This document shows positions 56,217 through 64,000 of a stretch of 64,000 nt of DNA, one piece after another. The stretch covers positions 9,982,001-10,046,000 of the forward strand of contig AP026548.1 in the NCBI GenBank assembly GCA_026075535.2, written 5' to 3'. The position numbers were made by a program, and so were the translations under genes. This DNA is from Tricholoma matsutake. Taxonomy: Eukaryota; Basidiomycota; Agaricomycetes; Agaricales; Tricholomataceae. The stretch's first letter is position 1. Each line of letters starts with the position of its first letter. The notes beneath the pieces were generated by a model, which was not told the origin of the DNA, did no database searches, and saw only the letters and a list, made by a program, of their open reading frames with translations.

Positions 56217-58161
56217 TCAGGACCTGAGCCTGCATGTATGTAGGTAATTGGGTATTAACCTGATAGCAGTGTTCACCATGGTCCAAGTATGGACGGCGGT
56301 GACCCGGCGGTAGAGACCTACTGTAAGACTTCTCTCCAGCTCATTGATGTAGTAGTGGAATTTTCCACCCCTCCCTTGTAAAACCCCGATGTCAACGCGG
56401 CAGAAGACTTGTAATGATGACGAACGATCACATCGTCTGGTATTTTCGATGTTGAGGACTGCCTTCACCGACCCTTCCACAAAGTTTACAAATTCGTTAT
56501 GGCTGGCAGTTGCCCGATCCGGCGTCAGATTCTCGTTGCATATTTCTTTGGAAAACCCCCCTCGTGGAGCACCAGTCCAAGGTGACCTGCATCCCTGGGT
56601 CTACAAAGTGTTAGTTATCTTCCAAAGTATTGCAAATGTTGGGCTTACTTTAGTTGTTTCAAGGGCATGTAATTGTCGACCAACTCGAAGTTGTGGGTCC
56701 AACCACTGGTGCTTTGTGGCCATATATGAACAGCATGTAGTTGCTTACCTCCGACAACAAAAGCCCTAATCTCTCCCTTCTCCACTAAAGAAGGCATCCA
56801 AGGCTGGGCTAGCCACGCCGGACGGGGCAGGCACTCGATTCCTTCATACAATATTTCTGACTCGGCATATTTCTGGAGAACTGTCTCGGTTCGGTGGTCG
56901 GCACCCCCATCCCTCGCAGGGAGAAATGTGCACGTTGTCGAGTTGCTGAAGTCGCGTTTAACAACAATGTTGACGTTGTTGCATGCCGTCCTGAGATCCC
57001 GCTCGTTGGTCAACGTCAGAGATTTGGGATAGGGGGTCTTTGTCACGGTCATTGCAGCAGTCATGAGGTCATTGTCGTGCTGAACCTTGCATGCCGATGC
57101 AAGAAGATCTTGTGGGTGGGGGAACATTGGAACATCGAGGGACAACTTGAGTAAGTTGCACCAAAATTGGTCAATATTCGTCCGATTCAATCCTGGATGT
57201 TCAGTACTAGAATAAATATCATTCAGAGGTTAATGGAGTATATGAGGAAGCATGGTACGTGCATGTAGTCGATAGCAAGGCTAAAACCTCCCGCCATAAG
57301 GCTGAGATTTGACATATTGGTGATATGGCTGAAGTTTCCGCTGAGTAGAATCTCTACAAACACGTCCCATTTCATCCATTGAATGGACCACCCTGCTTCC
57401 AGAAATGCAATTGCCCAGACCATCTGGTAGAACCATAATCAGATAAGAATATCCAAAGTGATACAATACTTGCCATGTCATGTATTTGGTACGACTCTAG
57501 GTCTGGATTATGGTCATCCTTATGGGCCCACTCCCGATAGGCCATTCCTGCAGGGGCTGTCCGAATTGCAGCCTTAATAGGGCCTGGGGTATTCCTTTCC
57601 ATGACATAGCGATCGTATGTTAAGAGAGTCATGACACTTTCGAGGCTATTCAGCTCTGTACAGATACGAGGACTCTCAACCACGAGCAGTTTCGGCCGAG
57701 CACTCGATGCACTGCCTGAATTACCTGGATGTGATTGTACAGACATAGAGGCTATTGCTTCAGGCAGAGATCGAAGATCTGGCAGTGGGTGAGGTGGCAG
57801 AGCACCTGAATAGGCGTCGTTGAGTGGTGTGGCAGGGATTAGTGATTGGAATTGAGGCGGAATGTGTCTGTGGATGGCCGAGATGCGGAACCCAAGTGGC
57901 GTACTCTTCATTTGTTAGTGCGCGACCTCGACTATCAAAATTTCCACATGCATCAGTGCAGTTTGGATGTACTTCTCTTGATTGGATATGGAAATTTAAG
58001 TGGTGGCCGTCCTTTAGGGTCAAAGGAGCTTGTCGCATCCATGCAGGCTGTCTGCGTGACCGGTTCGCTGCAGCCTGGGTTATTCGACATCCGCACGTGT
58101 GTGGACAAATCTCAAAGCCTAGCTGTGGATTCCCTTGCCGTCTTGCAGTACTTTCAGACAT
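56217..58161 (-). CDS. gene Z2: zinc-finger and ATP-grasp-like protein
   Basis: Starts at 58161 (MSESTARRQGNPQLG) with a Cys/His cluster, CPHTCGCRI ... HIQSREVHPNCTDACG, matching Z1. A one-base shift near 57900 moves to the frame beginning PLGFRISAIHRHI. Next come ERNTPGPIKAAIRTAPA, an intron near 57475-57425, then AIDYMHVPC, another intron, and from about 57190 NIVVKRDFSNSTTC (nucleotide-binding Lys), WMPSLVEKGEIRAFVVGGK, and near 56390 RVDIGVLQG with YYINELER. It keeps the Arg in GEIR that Z1 lacks. Members of the ATP-grasp fold join acids to amines using ATP; the substrate here is unknown. Confidence 0.62.
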
Positions 58162-58249
58162 GGTAGATGTTAGATATTAGATGGTAATTGATAAGACGTA
58201 TGATAAGAGGTATGTCACAACCCCATGTGACAGCGTAGCAGAGCTTATA

Positions 58250-58500
58250 TTGTTCTCGCCTGCTGTCACCGATACTGTGCCAGATACCCTTACAATTTCC
58301 TTTTCCTACCTCTGGCCAGTCCTTTAGACAACATTGGCATGACCATGGACATCTGGGACATCCGCGTACACTGGGTGAACACATGATATGGTAAGTCAGT
58401 GCGACCGCAGGCGAGCGCAGGCAACAACAATATTGTGCCAGATACCCTTACAATTTCCATTTCCTACCTCTGGCCAGTCTTTTAGACAACATTACACGTG
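58250..58500 (-). repeat. right, inverted copies of the repeat flanking Z2
   Basis: The complement of the 55.9-kb block occurs twice (58265-58385 and 58435-58490): GCCAGATACCCTTACAATTT, CAGTC(C/T)TTTAGACAACATT and GGACATCTGGGACATCC. Being just upstream of Z2 it may hold the Z2 promoter. Confidence 0.72.
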
Positions 58501-58657
58501 CAGTCCTCACATAACCACCTTTCTCATCTTTACGGGCATCAATGTCATTTATTTGCCTAACCCGATGCTTTGCCAGATCTTCCTCTGCGCTGCAGGGTTG
58601 CTAGTTGATCTACTAACAATTGCACGAGGGACTTAAAAAATTTCATGAATGATGTTC

Positions 58658-59065
58658 AGCTAACCCTTTGTAGACTGAACTCAAGAGCAAGATTGGTTTA
58701 AGTAAAACGGGCTTATTGGTGCCTACTGCGTAACAGCCGTCTTGGACGCCTGACCTCTCGTAAGCATTATATTTTTATCAAGGACGCACTGAAGAGCCAA
58801 CTTGGTTTAAAAAAACGTGGTCCTGTCATGCTCAACGGAAATCAGACGGACAAAAAATTTGCTCAGCTACCCTTTTGTAGACTGAACTCAAGAGCAAGAT
58901 TGGTTTAAGTAAAACAGGCTTATTGGTGCCTACTGCGTAACAGCCGTCTTGGACGCCCGACCTCTCGTAAGCATTATATTTTTATCAAGGACGCACTGAA
59001 GAGCCAACCTGGTTTAAAAAAACATGGTCCTGTCATGCTCAATGGAAATCAGATGAGTTTTCCAG
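58658..59065 (+). repeat. 207-bp direct duplication
   Basis: TAGACTGAACTCAAGAGCAA starts at 58671 and again at 58878, and both copies run on in parallel to GTCATGCTCAA(C/T)GGAAATC. They differ mainly at C/T positions, some in CpG. No gene inside. Confidence 0.88.
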
Positions 59066-59399
59066 AATCAGTATAAGTGTCTAACATTGGCATACCTGAT
59101 CACCACTTTGGACAATTAGGATTTTTTTACTTGTACAAGCTTCCCTTGAATAACTAGGAACAGACATAGCAAATGGCAAAAAAGATAACCTATGTATCTT
59201 ATCTGGGAATAGGGGCCCCTATTGACATGAATTCTGAGAACCCAACAGAAGGTCGCTTTACTGGTTGGGCAATTATGTAAATGTCAGGTGGAATCTCTAC
59301 TAGAAGCTGGATATCTCAACAACAATCCTGCAACAGTTGGACATTTTTTTGGGTTACAGTCGAGGCAATGCCAAAACCACTAGATACATACTATCAAAT
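59066..59399. other. interval without recognised features
   Basis: About 330 bp of AT-rich DNA between the duplication and the next gene candidate. Nothing recognised. Confidence 0.4.
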
Positions 59400-60190
59400 T
59401 GGAGGAGGCGGCAGTATAAGGTGAACCCTTTTAATTGCCGCTGCCCACTGGCAGTTGCCCTCCATATCTTTTCTGCCATTGCCTTTCATCTCTGCATTCT
59501 CCTTCACTTTGCGCTTCTCCTCCTGCTTCTTCAGTTTCTGGATCTTCTTCTTCTTGTGAGTTCTAATTCAGTCAGCAGCTTGTTTTTCTTCTCGGCGCCC
59601 CTTCTCGTCTACACAGAATACCCATTCTCTATGCAACATGACCGTGAAACTTCTACAGAAAGGGCCTACTACAAAGGATACCTTACATATGAATAATGAT
59701 GAAGGATGAATCTGCACTCACAATGAAGCCGTCCAGTTTCATGTTCCTCTGCCATCTTCTTCAAGCAATCCTGGCGATCGACTGTGAACAATGCATATAA
59801 AATTAAGCAGAAACAAACCTTTGAGTAGATTTTTTTCCTGCAAGAGCACGCCAAAATGTAGAACAAACCCTCATTGTTATAACAAATCTGTATTTTGATC
59901 ATCACGATAACTGTCACTGTATGGAGAAAAGGGTTACTTACTGGGCAGTCTGCGTGAGCGATCCAGTCGTTCTCATCCTTGTTATCTGCTTTTACACGCC
60001 GATATAGCAGAGAGCCATCTATATTGTACCTCTTGAGGGACTCGCAAACAGCCTGAAAGATGTAGACATCAGCAGAGCTTTGTCACTGTAGCAGTAATAC
60101 CACGACTTACCCTGTACAATCTGGGTCGGTCGTCTGTCGAAAAGGTCAGGCAGTGTGGTCAGAGGTGTAAATGATCTGGGTTCGGAATGA
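59400..60190 (-). CDS. hypothetical multi-exon gene
   Basis: On the minus strand, exons can be read with good splice sites: PRSFTPLTTLPDLFDRRPTQ (to about 60112), an intron GTAAGTCG...CTTTCAG, AVCESLKRYNIDGSLLYRRV with DWIAHADCP (to about 59942), an intron GTAAGTAA...ATACAG, ICYNNEGLFYILACSCRKK, an intron GTTTGT...TTCACAG, and RQDCLKKMAEEHETGRLHC. Several Cys pairs (CP, CSC, HCEC) could bind zinc. Beyond 59700 a Lys/Glu-rich segment continues with stops. The start is not clear. No family recognised. Confidence 0.4.
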
Positions 60191-60355
60191 TATTAGCAAA
60201 GTATTCGGACATCTATGCAGTAGGGTAATCTGTACAATAGTACAACGAGTGCAAAGTCGCTGAGTTTGGTTGCGGAGACTGAAAATGATAATGATGTAAT
60301 CAATCCGATTCGATTGCGATTTCACGAAACCACCACCACCGGCAGTTTGGTTGTT

Positions 60356-60483
60356 GGTCGATAGGCTCGACCGATGCCCTCAGTCTTACTTGCATGAGTT
60401 TCTGGTCGATAGGCTCGACCGGGAGCCTCTATAGCTTGATTGAGCACTGGAGGTAAGGTGGCTGTTGGTCGATAGGCTTGACC
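60356..60483. repeat. three copies of a GGTCGA-TAGGC-TCGACC hairpin
   Basis: GGTCGATAGGCTCGACC lies at 60356-60372 and 60404-60420, and GGTCGATAGGCTTGACC at 60467-60483, the third with a T-G pair in place of C-G. Each has a 6-bp stem and the loop TAGGC. They lie between two divergent gene candidates (minus from about 60190 and plus from 60502). Confidence 0.7.
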
Positions 60484-60501
60484 GACTTTGGTTTCAGTTG
60501 C

Positions 60502-60924
60502 ATGAACATCCCTCCTTCCTTTGAGACTACCCACTGTCTCAACGTTTGTCAGTCAACCACCACTCTCGATGCCGCTGCTGCCTCCCACCTCCACCCCCAT
60601 CCACACTCCTCCAACGCTTCTTGCAACAACAGCAACAACAACCTCATGCAACTAACGGGCCCAGGTAAGTTTTTTCTTTTTGTCCTGTTTTTTTCCTTTC
60701 AACTAACACAATTTTTATTGTATTTTAGGTATTTCCATTGACCTAACACCAAGAAAGGTACCATGGCCCCCATGACGACGACGACGACGTTCCACTACCA
60801 CGGAAACGCTACGGACGAGAGCGACCGGACAAGACCAGGAAACATGGGAACGACGCCACCAGGACGACAAGGACACCGAAAACGATGGCAAGGGACGATG
60901 CCGCAACGGGAGGAGTACCAATGA
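60502..60924 (+). CDS. hypothetical Asn/His- and Arg/Asp-rich protein
   Basis: Start at 60502 (MNIPPSFETTHCLNV); exon 1 is Ser/His/Asn-rich; a 64-bp intron with clear ends (60665-60728, GTAAGT...TTTTAG) leads to ISIDLTPRKVPWPP, then a TGA where CGA fits beside four CGA codons, then an Arg/Thr/Asp-rich run (TETLRTRATGQDQETWERR) to a TAA near 60924. Composition is low-complexity. It may be a real but decayed gene. Confidence 0.32.
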
Positions 60925-60984
60925 CTAAGTCAGCAGCAGCAGCATCAGGGAACAACTAGGCGAGGGCGACACCGATGCCAAGGA

Positions 60985-61175
60985 CCCACCACCACCACAG
61001 CGGCTGCCGCCACAATGATGAAGATGACGACGACAAGACCACCTCCACCACCACCACAGCGGCTGCCGCCACAATGATGAAGATGACGACGACAAGACCA
61101 CCTCCACCACCACCATAGTGGCTGCCGCCACAATGACGAAGATGACGACGACAAGACCACCTCCACCACCAACAC
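60985..61175 (+). repeat. 59-bp tandem repeat, three and a half copies
   Basis: The unit contains CGGCTGCCGCCACAATGATG, AAGATGACGACGACAAGACC and ACCTCCACCACCACC; GGCTGCCGCC falls at 61002, 61061 and 61120, an exact 59-bp step. All three minus-strand frames stay open across it because the unit has no stop in that strand and is not a multiple of three. Confidence 0.88.
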
Positions 61176-61434
61176 AGCAACCCCAAAGCCCTGAACCAGC
61201 TCCAGATGATGCCAGGGAGGACAAGAACCAGGGGAGTGACAAGAACAACCCCAGAGCTGACAGGAACAACGGCAGCGACACCAACAATGATGGGAGCAGC
61301 AGCAGCAAAGGCCAGGGACAAACGCGACAAGAGGAGTGCCAGCCACGACCAGGAAGACCAGGAATGGGGCCAGAAAACAAGGGGGGGGGGTGACAATGAC
61401 AACGACGACCCCAACGACACAGACAACAGGTTGA
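61176..61434 (+). other. low-complexity Asp/Asn/Gly-coding stretch
   Basis: The plus strand is open from 61118 to 61393 and encodes a Pro-rich, then Asp/Asn/Gly/Lys-rich sequence (PEPAPDDAREDKNQGSDKNN) ending after a run of nine Gs. It may continue the gene at 60502 or be plain low-complexity DNA. Confidence 0.25.
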
Positions 61435-61755
61435 GCGTCCACAACTTCAATGACAAACTGGACAATGGATATCGTACCTGGTGCAAATTTATTCCTACGT
61501 CTGCAACTTCAATGACGAACTGGACAATGCATCCCATACCGCAGCAAATTTACTTGGGCGTCCACAACTTCTATGATGAACTGGACAATGCATCCCGTAC
61601 CGTCACAAATTTAGTTGAGCATCCACAACTTCAATGACAAACTGGACAATGGATATCGTACCTGGTGCAAATTTATTTCTCCGTCCGCAACTTCAATGAC
61701 GAACTGGACAACGCATCCCGTACCGCAGCAAATTTACTTGGGCATCCACTATGAT
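61435..61755 (+). repeat. about 61-bp tandem repeat, five copies
   Basis: The unit contains GTCCACAACTTCAATGAC, AAACTGGACAATGCATCCCG and GCAAATTTACTTGGGC. Alternate units differ (GGATATCGTACCTGGTGC against GCATCCCGTACCGCAGC), giving a two-unit super-repeat. No gene. Confidence 0.85.
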
Positions 61756-61904
61756 GTCTATGACCTCAGGTCTACCTAGTGTCTGGCTGTGTACTGTAAA
61801 ACATAGCAGTAGAATTATCGAGTGGCATATATACTGGACAGAAGTGTAGTACAAGGATAATCTATTATATTTGAGGACTACTGCGCACTACTATCTCAAT
61901 ATTT

Positions 61905-63975
61905 TTAAAATATACCAGCCCACTCCCATAGACATTGACCCAACGTCTCTGAAAATATATTGACAGGCACCCCAATAGCTCTGGACCATAGGCTTGTCAT
62001 GGGTGTTCTTTCTATTTCATTAACGAAATAGAAAGCTTCTTCATTTTCATCAAAAGAAAACCCAACGTCCATCCGTAAAAACATGGACAATGCACTCTTT
62101 CCTCCCAGTCTTGAGGATTCCACGAAACATAATTTCTCATATGTCTCTTGGACAAATCAATAGAATTCCTGCTTTCCTTTTTCGCAAATTTCCTGTGTCC
62201 CAAAATCAGGATCTGCCACTGAGTAATCTCCACATAGTTTTCCACTCCGTCATAGTTCACTAATATATATCTAGTCAGTTTTATTAATCTGCAATCCACT
62301 GATATGCACTCAACTTGATTTCTTTCAGTGACAAAAACCTGGTGGTGTTCACGAACTTCCAACAATGTTTTGATCCATCGTATTGCATATGAGCACAATA
62401 CAGAATCTTTCCTCCCACCATTACCACCTGCCATTCACCAAACTCTCTCAGGGTTGGAATGTACTCTTGAGCCAACCACACTGAGTCCACCATTCCACCC
62501 TTCAGATCCTTCCATGCTGTTTCGCTTCTTTTACCTTTCTTTGGAAGGATAACATGGGTCCCACAGTCACTGTTCATTCTCTTCAACACGTACCCGACTG
62601 GGATTTGGTCTCCTTCTTTCATCACAATCGTTCTTGGCCGCCTAGTCCCTATACTTTTAGCAACAATGTCCAGATTCCTTATCAATGCATCCTTCTGGGC
62701 GAGTGAGTTAATTTGAACCGTTGAAGGCCATAATCGTGTCGTCGATTCCAGCAGTAGCATTCTCTCCTTGTACCGATCCAGATTATCCGACTTGATTTCA
62801 TACTTAGGGTTGTCCCTGAATCATCAAATGTCCTCATTATAATCTTCTAAACATAAAACCGATACTCACAAGTAGTCCACCGTCAAGTCCATACCTCCAA
62901 TGAAAATGTCACACCAGTCCAGATACCCTACAAAATCCACAGATGGACTGTCTGGATAGATCCACTCTTCCAAGAAATGCCTCCAGGGCACAAATTTGGT
63001 CTGGATTTTCGGACTCTCATCTTCATTCAAAGCCCTTGACATTGAGATAATCACATAAAGCTTGTGGAATAAAACGTCAGCTCTGCATATAACTCAATCA
63101 GCGGTACAAGAAACAAACCCATTCTTGGATGAGAACTGAACGCCACTTGTCCACTCCTCGATTTCCTCGCTTTCTTTTTCCATATGCATAGATGCAAGTC
63201 CCTATAAGACATTGGACTGATTCCAGCTCCTCTTCGGTTATACTTTCCGTGGTCCACACGATATCAACCTCTGCATCCCGTTTTGACATATATCTGGTAG
63301 GATCAGGCACATACAATAGCTTCCATGTAATATTTGGTTCCTTCTGGGTCAATTTCTCAGCGGTGGGTCGCTCACAGAAGGAGTGCAATATTTCCATCTC
63401 ATGGGCACCAAGACGAGATGATGGTGTGGATGTAGTTGGTGATGAGCAATTCATATTGGTGCTGTCCAGGGCATCTTGTGGTGCAGACGTCTCATCAATA
63501 ATGGGTGAGGTTATGGCAGAATAGTACACTGAAGAATTGTCTGTAGTGGAAATGGAATCAGCTGTTTGTGTAATTAATCTGTTTGAGGTTTGTTTATATC
63601 GACCAAATGGCTGGGAGGGAAAGAAGGATCTTACTTGATTGAAGCAGGTTCTCCACATAGGTTCAAGTTGTCCAATGAAACATCTGATATATCCATGGAA
63701 GATCCCTGAACAAAGAGGTCACCCACAGAGGATCGTTGGGCTGAAAGTCTGTTTGTAATGCATCAGAGTTTACAAAACATCATATAGAGGCACAAAGGCA
63801 ATACCCTAATGAATTAGGCTGTCCAGATTCACCTGGAAAAGTCGAACCCTTATGATGGTCGGCTCTATTCAGATACTCTCTATACAGGTTCAAGCCCTGC
63901 ATAAGCTCGCCATCCATTGGTTGGCGCTTATATGCCCCAGACTGCTTCGCAGCACAAGATTCTGAACAATCTTGT
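61905..63975 (-). CDS. gene Z3: ATP-grasp-like protein, start near or beyond the right edge
   Basis: Read leftwards from about 63975: HPRISQDCSESCAAKQ (possible zinc-binding pair), an intron near 63808-63753, then 63658-63098 with a Ser/Thr-rich linker and ITWKLLYVPDPTRYM, then WRHFLEEWIYPDSPS and VDFVGYLDWCDIFIGGMDL. The ATP-grasp-like part (62760-61905) has VGYVLKRMNSDCGTHVILP, WLAQEYIPTLREFGEW, VVMVGGKILYCAHM, and after an intron RMDVGFSFDENEEAFYFVNE. This is the clearest of the three copies; Gln replaces the usual Arg after GEW. Confidence 0.62.
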
Positions 63976-64000
63976 GAAATACGTGGATGAGTAAACCATA

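Noticed and set aside
60945..61537. Long minus-strand ORFs rich in Val, Ser and Cys
   Set aside because: They come from the 59-bp repeat; all three frames are open at once.

Overview
The window is a transposon-dense, repeat-rich stretch of a fungal nuclear genome, most likely a mushroom-forming basidiomycete (Agaricomycetes). Support: genes split by introns of about 45-65 bp with GT...AG ends; Tad-type LINE, Ty1/copia, Ty3/gypsy, MULE, hAT, Tc1-like and CACTA-like elements of fungal type; a Crinkler-type protein ending in a kinase domain; and multicopy gene families that I associate with mushroom genomes. I see no single-copy housekeeping gene, rRNA, tRNA or CRISPR array. Family names come from motifs read by eye; no search was run.

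Layout. 1-1040: end of an unknown minus-strand ORF whose upstream side is an array of small hairpins with a shared loop. 1045-5760: a Tad-like LINE split by a nested insert (about 2476-4320) that itself holds an 836-bp hAT-type MITE. 5766-10966: a copia element on the minus strand with both LTRs. 11500-14720: an internally deleted gypsy element (minus). 14721-19820: a MULE (minus) broken by hAT-type MITEs and other repeats. 20123-20783: a foldback element with CACTA ends. 20950-23177: a Crinkler-kinase gene with two tandem Crinkler domains, and a further Crinkler relic at 23390. 23514-24803: a Tc1-like element carrying an unrelated coding segment. 24920-28749: a complete but stop-bearing hAT transposon. 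28758-33290: weak hypothetical ORFs and a second hAT relic. 33290-36870: foldback DNA, a short telomere-like tract, a G-rich minisatellite and a 2.7-kb array of a 55-bp repeat.

37504-52203 is the most unusual part. Four genes alternate in direction: L (minus, unknown, about 900 aa), S (plus, SNF2-type helicase), Z1 (minus, zinc-finger plus ATP-grasp-like protein) and Q (plus, unknown multicopy-type protein). L/S and Z1/Q are divergent pairs, and each pair is separated by a long inverted repeat. Two more Z paralogs, Z2 (56217-58161) and Z3 (61905 to the right edge), follow on the minus strand between satellites, a SINE-like repeat and inverted repeats. How L, S, Z and Q work together is not known; their compact, alternating order suggests one multi-gene unit.

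A thread through the whole window is CpG decay. Nearly every in-frame stop I found in decayed coding regions is TGA at a place where CGA (Arg) fits. Two reverse transcriptases have lost the second Asp of YxDD by a CpG-to-CpA change, and mismatches between target-site copies and between LTRs are mostly CpG to TpG/CpA. This is what cytosine-methylated transposons would show.
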